This document shows positions 1 to 6,198 of a DNA stretch of 8,025 nt, piece after piece. Within the stretch, counting starts at the first letter, position 1. The number at the start of each line of letters is the position of its first letter. The notes beneath the pieces are model-generated. The model saw nothing but the letters and a program-made list of their open reading frames with translations. It was not told the origin of the DNA and did not search any database. The DNA comes from Candidatus Methanophagales archaeon ANME-1-THS (GTDB taxonomy: Archaea; Halobacteriota; Syntropharchaeia; Alkanophagales; Methanospirareceae): the NCBI GenBank assembly GCA_004212135.1, contig RXIE01000158.1, positions 1-8,025 of the forward strand, in the 5' to 3' direction. A program made the position numbers and the translations under genes.

Positions 1-1
1 G

Positions 2-580
2 ACCCCGAAGAAGATTTTTGAGCACGTCGCGGCGATTAGAAGAGAAACGGAGATCCCGATCGTGGTGATGAGTTACTACAACCCGATCGTGCAGTTCGGA
101 GTAGACCGGTTCATGAATCGGTTTGCGGATTGTGGCGGCGATGGGCTTATTATTCCAGACCTGCCGATTGAAGAGGCGGATGAAGTGGTCCACGCTGCGC
201 GCGCAGTTGGTATTGATACGATCTTTTTGATTGCGCCGACCACGCCGGACGATCGAATCGCGAAGATCTGTGCGTACTCTACGGGATTTGTGTACCTCGT
301 CTCGTTGCTTGGTGTAACGGGCGTGCGGGAAAGGATCTCCGGCATGGTGCAGATGCTTATACAGCGTGTGGTTGAGAAGAGACCGGATATACCCGTGGCA
401 GTCGGATTTGGGATCTCGAAGCTGGAGCACGTGCGCGAGCTCGTTGCGAACGGTGCACAAGGCGTTATCGTGGGCAGTGCGATCGTCGAACTCATCGCGG
501 CACATAAAGATGAGCCCGAACGTATGATTTCAGCACTTGAGACCTTCTGTGCCGAAATAAAAGCAGCGACAAGGGCGTGA
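2..580 (+). CDS. trpA: Tryptophan synthase alpha subunit, 5' end missing
   Basis: The alpha subunit cleaves indole-3-glycerol phosphate to indole and glyceraldehyde 3-phosphate and passes indole to TrpB, the last step of tryptophan synthesis in the cytoplasm. The open frame runs in from the left edge with 192 sense codons, against about 260-270 in the full protein. Family landmarks appear in order: IPIVVMSYYNP, DGLIIPDLPIEEADE, FLIAPTTPDDRI, GFVYLVSLLGVTG, and the phosphate-binding loops VGFGIS and GVIVGSAIV. The N-terminal part carrying the catalytic Glu and Asp lies outside the window, so it cannot be checked. The GTG at 62 is internal to the gene, because TrpA-like sequence (TPKKIFEHVAAIRRE) continues upstream of it in the same frame. 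Other trp genes would be expected to the left. The next gene begins about 115 bases downstream behind its own promoter-like box. Identification is firm. Confidence 0.95.
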   Translation, partial: TPKKIFEHVAAIRRETEIPIVVMSYYNPIVQFGVDRFMNRFADCGGDGLIIPDLPIEEADEVVHAARAVGIDTIFLIAPTTPDDRIAKICAYSTGFVYLVSLLGVTGVRERISGMVQMLIQRVVEKRPDIPVAVGFGISKLEHVRELVANGAQGVIVGSAIVELIAAHKDEPERMISALETFCAEIKAATRA

Positions 581-628
581 GGAAGCTCAGCCCGTTCCAG
601 GCTCAGTCGTTTACTACTCCTCCTCCCA

Positions 629-645
629 TGCGAAGTTTTAATACA
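629..645 (+). promoter_or_regulatory. Candidate archaeal BRE/TATA box before the potassium channel gene
   Basis: A purine-containing stretch (CGAAG) is followed by TTTTAATA at 636-643. Transcription would start near 665-670, leaving a leader of about 25-30 bases before the ATG at 695. This fits the trpA stop at 580 and suggests the channel is transcribed separately from trp. The call rests on position and composition only. Confidence 0.35.
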
Positions 646-694
646 ACGGACGGCAGAGATACTTCTCGGAACCCCGTGAGTGGAAGGTACATCT

Positions 695-1696
695 ATGATC
701 CCACTGATTTTATTACGGTTGTTGAGGAACTTTGCCGGGGTGATTAAAGAACGGCGTGTCCTGCTGTATGCCGGGCTGTATCTGGGTACTCTCTGGCTCA
801 TTGCGGTCCTTCTATTCCATTTGTTCGAAGCATATTCACTTTTTGATTCCTTTTATTGGGCAGTAACAACCACGGCGACGGTCGGCTATGGCGATATTGT
901 TGCGAAGACCGTATTAGGGAAAATCACATCGGTTATAGTCATGCTCAGCGGTATCGGAGTCCTGGGCTTGATTTTCGCCACGGTTACTGACCTTGTTATC
1001 GAGCAAAGTTTAAAAAGGAGACGTCGTATACGAACCTTTATGGAAAACCATGTTATTGTCTGCGGTTGGGATAAGAAGCTGGAGGTTGCAGTAAAGGAGT
1101 TATTAGCCGCGGGCAAGGAGGTTGTGGTCGTCGCCGAGGTGGAGGATATTCCACTCGCAGATAAGCATCTCATGGTGATCAAGGGTGAGCCGTGTGCAGA
1201 TGAGCATCTTAGCCGGGCGAATATAAGCAAGGCGTCATTTGCATTGATATCAGGACGGACTGATACCGAGACGTTATTGTCCGCCATAGCGGTGAAGACC
1301 TTGAATCCCGCGATTCATATTACCTGTATCGTTTCGGACCCGCGCGTGATCCAGGCACTGAAGAAGACGGGCGTTGATCAGACGTTATCCGCGGACGAAT
1401 TCCTGGGTCTTGTTCTGGTGCGATCCGTTTTTGTTCCCCAGGTTTCAACCTTTTTGAACGAAATGCTCGATGTCAAAGGGATGGATTTATACCAGGAGCG
1501 GATACCAGCGGAGTTTGAAGGCAAGCGGTTTCTTGAGGTGATAAACCTGCTGAAAGCGCGTTATGATACGATTCCCGTCGGGCTGGTACGAGAGAGCCGT
1601 GTTACAATCAATCCTGATAAAGAGCTCAGCTTGAAGAAGGGTGATGAACTCTTGTATATTGCGGAGGAGAGCTTGAACCTCGGTGCATCAACGTAA
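695..1696 (+). CDS. MthK-like two-helix potassium channel with cytoplasmic RCK (TrkA-N/TrkA-C) domain
   Basis: This is a ligand-gated K+ channel of the plasma membrane, in which RCK domains form a gating ring; in the family the ring binds Ca2+ or nucleotides. Numbering from the ATG at 695, there is an outer helix at about residues 22-45, a pore helix with selectivity filter TTTATVGYGD at about 58-67, an inner helix at about 75-103, and a basic linker KRRRRIR. A TrkA-N Rossmann domain starts at HVIVCGW (about 119), and a TrkA-C domain covers about 250-333. The VCGW start matches MthK better than the GxGxxG of TrkA. The length of about 333 residues is close to that of MthK (336). I chose ATG 695 because GGAAGGT lies 6-7 bases upstream; an in-frame GTG at 680 would add five residues. 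There is no TrkH/KtrB gene alongside, as expected for a self-contained channel. The exact gating ligand cannot be read from the sequence. Confidence 0.9.
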   Translation: MIPLILLRLLRNFAGVIKERRVLLYAGLYLGTLWLIAVLLFHLFEAYSLFDSFYWAVTTTATVGYGDIVAKTVLGKITSVIVMLSGIGVLGLIFATVTDLVIEQSLKRRRRIRTFMENHVIVCGWDKKLEVAVKELLAAGKEVVVVAEVEDIPLADKHLMVIKGEPCADEHLSRANISKASFALISGRTDTETLLSAIAVKTLNPAIHITCIVSDPRVIQALKKTGVDQTLSADEFLGLVLVRSVFVPQVSTFLNEMLDVKGMDLYQERIPAEFEGKRFLEVINLLKARYDTIPVGLVRESRVTINPDKELSLKKGDELLYIAEESLNLGAST

Positions 1697-1735
1697 CGAT
1701 GCGGACTGCTGCTCATCGCGTGCAGGTATGCCAGT

Positions 1736-2728
1736 ATGAAAGAAGTATACAGGGCGATCAGCGTTATCCCGGAAGATCTCGCACTCGTTATCCTTCTCAC
1801 GGTTCTCTGTATCCCCTTTGTGCTCATCCCGCCGTTGAATGAGACGCCGGTGCGGATCATTCTTGGACTCCCGTTAGTGCTCTTTCTGCCCGGTTATTCG
1901 TTAATCGCCCTCTTATTTCCCCGCAGAGCGGATCTCGATGTGCTTGAGCGTATAGCACTCGGTTTTGGATTGAGCATTGCGCTCGTTCCTCTGCTGGGCC
2001 TGGCATTGAACTACACGCCGTTTGGCATCCGTTTATCGCCCATTCTCGCGGTTCTCACACTCGTTACCGTTTCGTTCGCTCTCGGTGCAGTGGTGAGGCG
2101 GCGCATGATCCCGGAAGCCGAACGGTTTGAAGTTTCGTTTGCGGCAGCCTTCGAGCAGCTCAGGGCATCCTTCAGTGCTGAAGGTGTTCCACACAGAAGA
2201 GAAAGGCTTCCAAAGCCGAAGAGATTCATCCTGGATTTTTCCCCGTTCGTTCAGGATCTAAAAAAAAAGTTTAAGCGTACTGGTCCACAAATTGACCGGA
2301 TTTTATCAGTTATACTTATCTCTGCGATCGTGGTTGCGATCGCCATGGTCATTTACGTGCTTGTCACGCCGAAACAGGGCGAGCAGTTCACGGAATTTTA
2401 TATCCTCGGGCCAGGCGGTATGGCGTCTGATTACCCAACGAATTTAAAGATAGGCGAGGTTGGTGAAGTGATTATCGGTGTGGTGAACCATGAATATGCC
2501 CCGGTTGCGTACCACCTGGAAGTGAAGCTCGGTGGGGAGGTTATTCGTGCGGAGCGCATCGAGCTCGAGCATAATGAGACCTGGGAACGCCCTTTTACCT
2601 TCAGTGCGGAACGAGCAGGAGCGGATCAGAAATTGGAATTCTTATTGTTCAAAGGTGGGTTAGAAGAGACAGAAGAGAGAGAAGAACCATATCGAACACT
2701 GCATCTGTGGGTTGATGTTCACGGGTAA
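1736..2728 (+). CDS. DUF1616 family membrane protein
   Basis: This protein of 330 residues belongs to DUF1616, an archaeal membrane family of unknown biochemical function often found near surface-polysaccharide and cell-envelope genes. Four hydrophobic helices fill the N-terminal third (about 14-32, 38-60, 72-93 and 101-121), with the family-like stretches LPGYSLIALLFPR and ERIALGFGLS. A hydrophilic, basic cytoplasmic-looking stretch (about 122-186) follows, then a fifth helix (187-210). A C-terminal beta-rich domain (215-330) contains EFYILGPGGMASDYP, probably outside the cell. That domain resembles an immunoglobulin-like fold in its alternating strands, which is my inference. The start is ATG 1736, 40 bases after the channel stop, so co-transcription is possible; the upstream AGGT is a weak ribosome site. 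The 3' end looks complete. A flippase-tail relic lies directly downstream. Confidence 0.82.
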   Translation: MKEVYRAISVIPEDLALVILLTVLCIPFVLIPPLNETPVRIILGLPLVLFLPGYSLIALLFPRRADLDVLERIALGFGLSIALVPLLGLALNYTPFGIRLSPILAVLTLVTVSFALGAVVRRRMIPEAERFEVSFAAAFEQLRASFSAEGVPHRRERLPKPKRFILDFSPFVQDLKKKFKRTGPQIDRILSVILISAIVVAIAMVIYVLVTPKQGEQFTEFYILGPGGMASDYPTNLKIGEVGEVIIGVVNHEYAPVAYHLEVKLGGEVIRAERIELEHNETWERPFTFSAERAGADQKLEFLLFKGGLEETEEREEPYRTLHLWVDVHG

Positions 2729-2760
2729 CGAATACCGTAACCCAAACTGAGCCCTTCGAG

Positions 2761-2848
2761 ATCATCATTGGGGTTGGTTATACGTGGCTTGCACGGTACG
2801 GCACAGGAAAGATGCGTGTTGGCGTACGTGATAGTGAAAAGGGAAGCG
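2761..2848 (+). pseudogene. Relic of a polysaccharide flippase C-terminus (copy A)
   Basis: The stretch encodes IIIGVGYTWLARYGT, closely matching IIGVGYAWLASYGIG at the end of the intact flippase (about residues 388-402). After a frame change near 2806-2815 it continues as VLAYVIVKREA, matching VLVGLLVKREG. No start codon or upstream flippase sequence is present, and the reading frame is broken. It fills the gap between the DUF1616 and hydrolase genes. It is either a truncated ancestral flippase or a fragment left by recombination. The similarity is seen directly; the history is inference. Confidence 0.65.
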
Positions 2849-2899
2849 TGTGGTTCTGTGGCATTTAGATTTTTCTCGCGCTGAGGCTAATAGAGCACT

Positions 2900-3463
2900 A
2901 TGTTCTTCGAACACTGGATTTACTCAGCGGCACTTGCAATCATCATTGGCATGGTCTATCACAAGGTTACCGGTCGGGATTATGCATGGATCATCATCGC
3001 GAGTGCGTACGTGCCGGATGTTGATATCATTGCGAATGCAGTGCTAAAGAAGGTTGGTATAACCGTGCTGATCTATGGAAGCCCGATACGACATGGTAAT
3101 TTCCACAATCTTGCGGTCCTTCTTTTATTCGCGACGGCGGTAGCATTTTTATTGCACCCTATGGGCATTAAGCTCATGGATTCGTTCTTTTTTGCCGGTA
3201 TCGGGTTTGGTGCGCATTTATTTGAGGATGCGCTCGTCTACGATCTGGGCTATCTCTTGTTATGGCCTTTCTCTGTGCGAAGGTTTGGTATCGGGATTTT
3301 CAATTACAGCAGAGATTGGTATGGCGTTGCGGATACAGAGGTGCTGCTCGTCGGGTTGATTCTGGTTTTAGTGGCGGTGATTCTGAGAACGGCATATGAA
3401 GGAACTGACTGGCTGAAGCGGAGCATGGGTTTTAGCCTCAGCCTGCGGGCGAATGCGAGATAG
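2900..3463 (+). CDS. YdjM-type membrane-bound metal-dependent hydrolase
   Basis: This integral membrane protein of 187 residues resembles the YdjM/LexA-binding membrane metal-dependent hydrolase family (PF04307). Members are predicted hydrolases of uncertain substrate. The likely metal-ligand motifs are all present: PDVD (D40, D42), RHGNFHN (H65, H69) and GAHLFED (H106, E109, D110). Hydrophobic helices lie at about 5-20, 28-46, 70-86, 93-108, 113-125 and 146-163. The start is ATG 2900; the nearest purine-rich site (GAGG) is about 14 bases upstream, so translation signals are weak. A flippase-tail relic precedes the gene and a promoter-led toxin-antitoxin pair follows, so it is probably transcribed alone or by read-through from the DUF1616 gene. 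The family call is good; the substrate is unknown. Confidence 0.8.
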   Translation: MFFEHWIYSAALAIIIGMVYHKVTGRDYAWIIIASAYVPDVDIIANAVLKKVGITVLIYGSPIRHGNFHNLAVLLLFATAVAFLLHPMGIKLMDSFFFAGIGFGAHLFEDALVYDLGYLLLWPFSVRRFGIGIFNYSRDWYGVADTEVLLVGLILVLVAVILRTAYEGTDWLKRSMGFSLSLRANAR

Positions 3464-3496
3464 AGGCGTGAAGAGAGTACAAATCGTTTGCGAACA

Positions 3497-3516
3497 GAGC
3501 AATATTTTTATATAAG
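3497..3516 (+). promoter_or_regulatory. Archaeal BRE/TATA promoter of the first vapBC pair
   Basis: AGAGCAA followed by TATTTTTATATAA is a strong archaeal BRE/TATA arrangement, centred about 28-30 bases before the GTG at 3541. Transcription should begin near 3535-3541, giving a very short or absent leader. The CGGAG at 3528-3532 would lie at or before the start of such a transcript. Confidence 0.6.
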
Positions 3517-3540
3517 TATCACGAATACGGAGCTATAGGG

Positions 3541-3753
3541 GTGGGCATCAGTTTCAGGATACCGAAGGAGCTGAAGGAGCGCATAAAGGACGTGGAGATT
3601 ACCTGGGGCGAAGAAGTGAGGAGGTTCATAGAGGCTAAGCTGCGGGCGTACAGGCAGGCGGGGGAGAGCATTGGACGAGATCGATGCAATGCTCAAGAAC
3701 CTTCCCAAACCTGCGAAAGGAACTGCATCAACGTATGTGAGGGAGGATCGTGA
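3541..3753 (+). CDS. vapB: VapB-type antitoxin, apparently frameshifted after residue 41
   Basis: VapB antitoxins bind their own promoter and neutralise the VapC ribonuclease through a C-terminal tail. From the GTG at 3541 the first 41 residues look normal (VGISFRIPKELKERIKDVEI, then EEVRRFIEAKLRAYRQAG), a short DNA-binding antitoxin N-terminus. The continuing frame gives a cysteine-rich tail (CNAQEPSQTCERNCINVC) unlike any VapB and stops at 3753. In the +1 frame the same DNA encodes ALDEIDAMLKNLPKPAKGTA and then YVREDRDRH, a typical VapB toxin-binding tail, stopping at 3763. Removing one G from the run of five at 3660-3664 joins the two parts into a normal 73-residue protein. As written, the antitoxin would lose its toxin-binding region. 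A sequencing or assembly error, a real mutation, or slippage at the G run are all possible. The toxin gene starts at 3750, overlapping either version. Confidence 0.8.
   Translation: MGISFRIPKELKERIKDVEITWGEEVRRFIEAKLRAYRQAGESIGRDRCNAQEPSQTCERNCINVCEGGS
3660..3664 (+). other. Frameshift point in vapB (run of five G)
   Basis: The five-G run is the one place where a single-base change restores a standard VapB protein. Upstream codons are correct in the frame of 3541, and downstream codons are correct in the frame ending at TGA 3761-3763. Confidence 0.7.
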
Positions 3754-4148
3754 TCGTCATTGATGCATCTTCACTCGCCCACTATAACCTGAGAGAAGAG
3801 AACTGGGCGACTGTCCGAGACCATTTAGCGACAGAGCTGTACTCGCTGGATTTAGCAGTGGCTGAGGTTTCGAATGCCATCTGGAAGCACCAGGTGTTCT
3901 ACCGGAGAAATACTCATGAGCAAGCTCTGCTTATGGTTGCTGCGGTGCAGAAATTGAGAGCGGATGTTGTGGTCTTTGAATCCGTTGAAGTTTATCTTCA
4001 CGGTGCTCTGGAACTAGCCAGTAGCGAGCAGATTCCGGTTTATGATGCGCTCTATCTGGTGCAAGTGGATACTTATGGCAACTTCGGTACGAGCGATAGG
4101 AAGGACGCAATGACGGATTTTCTGATCGAGAAGAGGAGATCAGGATAA
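3750..4148 (+). CDS. vapC: VapC-type PIN-domain ribonuclease toxin
   Basis: VapC toxins are Mg2+-dependent endoribonucleases of the PIN fold, usually cutting tRNA or rRNA, and are held inactive by VapB. This 132-residue protein has the four expected acidic residues: D5 in VIDAS, E39 in AVAEVSNAIWKH, D99 in PVYDALYL and D116 in GTSDRK. The active site therefore looks intact. The GTG start at 3750 overlaps the antitoxin by GTGA in the current frame, or by 14 bases if the antitoxin frame is repaired, the usual coupling in vapBC operons. The preceding antitoxin looks frameshifted. An unneutralised active toxin should harm the cell, so either the frameshift is an artefact, some functional VapB is still made, or another antitoxin substitutes. 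Confidence 0.9.
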   Translation: MIVIDASSLAHYNLREENWATVRDHLATELYSLDLAVAEVSNAIWKHQVFYRRNTHEQALLMVAAVQKLRADVVVFESVEVYLHGALELASSEQIPVYDALYLVQVDTYGNFGTSDRKDAMTDFLIEKRRSG

Positions 4149-4248
4149 GATGAACCTCATGCAGAGAAATTCACGAACCTGATATTGAGGACGGAGTTCT
4201 TCTCCAAGCGTCTAACCATTTTAGTAGGACGAAGAGGAGCGACAGAGG

Positions 4249-5499
4249 ATGAAACTCGGGATACCCAAAGATATAACGGCCTTGAAGCAGCATTTGAAGA
4301 CCCCGTTATACAAAAATTCGGTCTTTATCATGCTGACGTCAGTGACGGGTGCTGAATTCGGGTTTGTGTTCTGGCTGCTTGCGGCGAAGCTGTACCAGCC
4401 GGAGGATGTCGGGTTTGGCACGGCGTTAATCTCCTCGATGGCGTTACTGGTGCTCCTTACGCGATTCGGGCTTGATTTCTCGATCATCCGTTTTTTTCCG
4501 GGTAATGATAAGAGCAGGGTCTTCAGCACCGCGGCACTCATCACGAGTTTCTTTGCACTTCTCTTCGGCCTGGTTTTTATACTCGGGATTGATCTCTTCT
4601 CACCCGAGCTCCATCTCTTGCGCGTACCGCGCAACGCGCTGCTCTTCCTGGTATTCCTGACCGCGAGTTCGGTCGCCGCGTTAACGGGCATCTCCTTCGT
4701 CGCGGTCCGAAGAGCGGAGTTTTACTTTCTCCAGAGCATTTTAGTCGGCTTTCGTGTGCTGTTTATCATTCCTCTGGTATTTCTTGGTGCACTGGGTATC
4801 TTCGGTGCAGTTGGGATCTCCTTTATCCTGGCGATTCTGGTCTCGCTCGTTCTTCTCACCAAATTAGGAATTCGACCGGCTTTTAAGATTGATACGCGCT
4901 TTTTACAGAACGCGTTCCGTTTTTCAGCGGGCAATTATCTTGCAGGCTTATTTATTACTGCTCCGAATTCGATTGTACCCCTCATGGTGCTCAACCTCAT
5001 TGGGGCCGAAGAGACTGCGTACTACTACATCGCCTTTGCGATCGCCTCTCTCCTTTTTATGATCCCCGGTGCGGTGAGTACTTCCCTGTTTGTGGAAGGG
5101 AGTCATGGTGAGGCGTTGAAGCGAACTACGCTCAAGGCGCTGCGTGCGATCTTCTCGCTTTTGATACCCAGCATGCTCTTTCTCTTCTTCGCTAAATGGT
5201 CTCGGACAGTCTTGATTGGCGCGGATTATTCGGCACATGGCTTGGAGCTCTTGCGGATCATGGTGCTTGCGAGTCTCTTTGTAGCAGTGACATCTATTTA
5301 TTACTCGATCAATCGAATCCAGAAGGATGTGAAGAGGCTGGTTGCTTTGAGCGGGTTGATCTTTGCTCTGCTTATTGGCTTGAGCTATCTGTTTATGCTG
5401 CATGCTGGCATAATTGGGGTGGGGTATGCGTGGCTTGCGAGCTATGGTATTGGTGCGGTGCTTGTCGGGCTGCTGGTGAAAAGAGAGGGTTGGCTATAG
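4249..5499 (+). CDS. Wzx/RfbX-type polysaccharide flippase (MATE/MVF superfamily)
   Basis: This integral membrane protein of 416 residues has about 12 hydrophobic helices, the arrangement of lipid-linked oligosaccharide flippases that move glycan units across the plasma membrane for surface polysaccharide or glycoprotein assembly. Family-like features include the N-terminal HLKTPLYKNSVFIMLTS, WLLAAKLYQPEDVGFGTALI (first helix and following loop, about 42-61), FRFSAGNYLAGLF (about 223-235), and the final pair of helices ending GIIGVGYAWLASYGIGAV...VKREGWL. Many archaeal members are 450-500 residues, so this one is on the short side. The start is ATG 4249, with GAGG directly upstream and GAGGAG 12 bases away; a weak TTTTAG box near 4220 could serve as promoter. 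Its last 50 or so codons are echoed in three decayed copies in this window. No glycosyltransferase lies adjacent; the transported glycan is unknown. Confidence 0.87.
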   Translation: MKLGIPKDITALKQHLKTPLYKNSVFIMLTSVTGAEFGFVFWLLAAKLYQPEDVGFGTALISSMALLVLLTRFGLDFSIIRFFPGNDKSRVFSTAALITSFFALLFGLVFILGIDLFSPELHLLRVPRNALLFLVFLTASSVAALTGISFVAVRRAEFYFLQSILVGFRVLFIIPLVFLGALGIFGAVGISFILAILVSLVLLTKLGIRPAFKIDTRFLQNAFRFSAGNYLAGLFITAPNSIVPLMVLNLIGAEETAYYYIAFAIASLLFMIPGAVSTSLFVEGSHGEALKRTTLKALRAIFSLLIPSMLFLFFAKWSRTVLIGADYSAHGLELLRIMVLASLFVAVTSIYYSINRIQKDVKRLVALSGLIFALLIGLSYLFMLHAGIIGVGYAWLASYGIGAVLVGLLVKREGWL

Positions 5500-5514
5500 G
5501 TGAAAAATCCCCAA

Positions 5515-5530
5515 GTTAAGTTATTTTTAG
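5515..5530 (+). promoter_or_regulatory. Candidate TATA box before the DUF2283 gene
   Basis: AAGTTAAGTTATTTTTAG contains a T/A-rich TATA-like core at 5521-5529, 16 bases after the flippase stop and about 55 bases before the ATG at 5580. Transcription would start near 5550, giving a leader of about 30 bases that includes the AGGGGTGG ribosome site. Confidence 0.35.
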
Positions 5531-5579
5531 GTACCTCTTCCTCTTTGATTTGTAGATAGATACTTTAGGGGTGGGATAT

Positions 5580-5798
5580 ATGCGGATAAAATACTACCCT
5601 AATGCGGATGCGTTGGATATAAGGGTACGTGATGAGAAACCGGATTATGGTGAAGAGGTAGGGGAAGAGATGGTATTACACTATACAAAGGAGGGGAAGC
5701 TGGTTAAAATAGAGATATTGGATGCATCGAAAACGATAGTTGAATTCTTAGAGTCAATTTTGAGTCAAAAGCCGATAGCAAAGGCAGTGAATTACTAA
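5580..5798 (+). CDS. DUF2283 family small protein
   Basis: This 72-residue protein opens with MRIKYYPNADALDIRVRD and continues with GEEMVLHYTKEGKLVKIEIL, the signature of DUF2283 (PF10049). Members are small beta-rich proteins of unknown activity, often encoded beside a DUF4258 or RelE-like protein and suspected to act as antitoxins. I prefer ATG 5580 over the in-frame GTG at 5571, because AGGGGTG at 5567-5573 then becomes a well-spaced ribosome site and family members begin at M-(K/R)-I. No partner gene follows: the next 400 bases hold only relics. It is therefore an orphan here, or its partner has been lost. Its lower-GC, AT-rich codons differ somewhat from those of the flippase. Confidence 0.8.
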   Translation: MRIKYYPNADALDIRVRDEKPDYGEEVGEEMVLHYTKEGKLVKIEILDASKTIVEFLESILSQKPIAKAVNY

Positions 5799-5832
5799 GG
5801 GATACTATTAAAAGCTTGAATGTCTGTTTTAC

Positions 5833-5901
5833 ATGAAGGAACTCGAAGATTTTGGCGGTGCAGTTTATGGCTATGATCCTATCCGGAGTGAAACGAGTTA
5901 A
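5833..5901 (+). pseudogene. Possible scrap of a nucleotide-sugar dehydrogenase (UDP-glucose/ManNAc dehydrogenase type)
   Basis: A 22-codon open stretch encodes KELEDFGGAVYGYDP followed by IRSETS and a stop. This resembles the C-terminal-domain segment of archaeal UDP-sugar dehydrogenases, where a pattern like ELxxFGAxVYGYDP precedes a longer domain. Nothing before or after continues the protein. Such an enzyme makes sugar nucleotides for surface polysaccharides, so a relic fits beside the flippase. The match is from memory of the family pattern and is short, so it is tentative. Confidence 0.35.
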
Positions 5902-5947
5902 ACCAGATTTGCGTTAATTCGGTTTTTATACGGTGTCCAGGTCTTTT

Positions 5948-6073
5948 GAGCGGCTTGCTCCGTGCTCTGCTTATCGTTGTTACCTGAGCTTCAGTGTGTG
6001 TAGTGGCAGGGTATGCGTGGTTTTTCGATTATGGCAGTGGAGCGGTGAGTGGTGGGGTGATGGTGAGAAGGGG
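5948..6073 (+). pseudogene. Relic of a flippase C-terminus (copy B), left repeat of the AbrB-VapC cassette
   Basis: Translated in the frame of GCTCTGCTTATC, this reads ALLIVVT, a stop, ASVCVVAGYAW, FFDYGSGAVSGGVMVRRGG. It aligns with the intact flippase end ALLIGLSY...GVGYAWLASYGIGAVLVGLLVKREG, with about four codons missing and a stop. The DNA similarity starts at GAGCGG, also present in the flippase at 5348. A 61-codon open frame from 5994 to 6179 covers part of it but has no ribosome site and looks like relic read-through. The stretch 5902-5947 before it holds a TATA-like TTTTTATA (5923-5930) and nothing else I recognise. Confidence 0.65.
5963..6020 (+). repeat. 58-bp direct repeat, left copy
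   Basis: This is identical base for base to 6801-6858, beginning TGCTCTGCTTATCG and ending GGGTATGCGTGG. It is the core of the larger flippase-tail relic. The two copies bracket the AbrB-VapC pair in the same orientation, 838 bases apart start to start. Confidence 0.95.
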
Positions 6074-6147
6074 TGGGTCTGAGGGTGAATCATATGCGTT
6101 TACAGCTCTTTGGCACCCAATACGAGTCGGGGTGGAAGGTAAGGGTG

Positions 6148-6165
6148 GTAAAACTTTATATTTAT
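6148..6165 (+). promoter_or_regulatory. Archaeal BRE/TATA promoter of the AbrB-VapC pair
   Basis: GGTAAAAC followed by TTTATATTTA (6155-6164) is a good archaeal BRE/TATA box. Transcription should begin near 6183-6187, just before the AGAGGTGG ribosome site at 6186-6193 and the ATG at 6199. The AbrB protein probably represses here, as is usual for these modules. Confidence 0.55.
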
Positions 6166-6198
6166 CGGAGGTGAATTAGTAAAACAGAGGTGGTATTG

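Noticed and set aside
76..801. A 241-codon minus-strand open frame across trpA and the following gap
   Set aside because: It is antisense to TrpA, whose family motifs are clear, and its Ser/Arg/Thr-rich product matches no family I know.
4149..4360. Open frame continuing past the first VapC stop (HAEKFTNLILRTEFFSKRLT...)
   Set aside because: It has no start or ribosome site, runs into the flippase N-terminus in a different frame, and matches no domain I recognise. The VapC length is already normal.
4939..5403. Minus-strand open frame within the flippase gene
   Set aside because: It is rich in Gln, Arg and His, opposite a clear membrane protein with continuous hydrophobic helices. It is a shadow frame.
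5985..5995. Small inverted repeat CTGA-GCT-TCAG inside the 58-bp core as a terminator or recombinase site
   Set aside because: Four base pairs with a three-base loop is too weak, there is no T-run after it, and no recombinase gene is present.
6167..6174. A perfect GGAGGTGA Shine-Dalgarno sequence with no start codon behind it
   Set aside because: It lies upstream of the expected transcription start (about 6185), and the ATG at 6199 has its own AGAGGTGG. It is either chance or a leftover of the relic region.
5994..6179. A 61-codon open frame read as a possible small gene
   Set aside because: Its first half is the flippase-tail relic, it has no ribosome site, and its second half resembles nothing. 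It is better explained as a pseudogene remnant.
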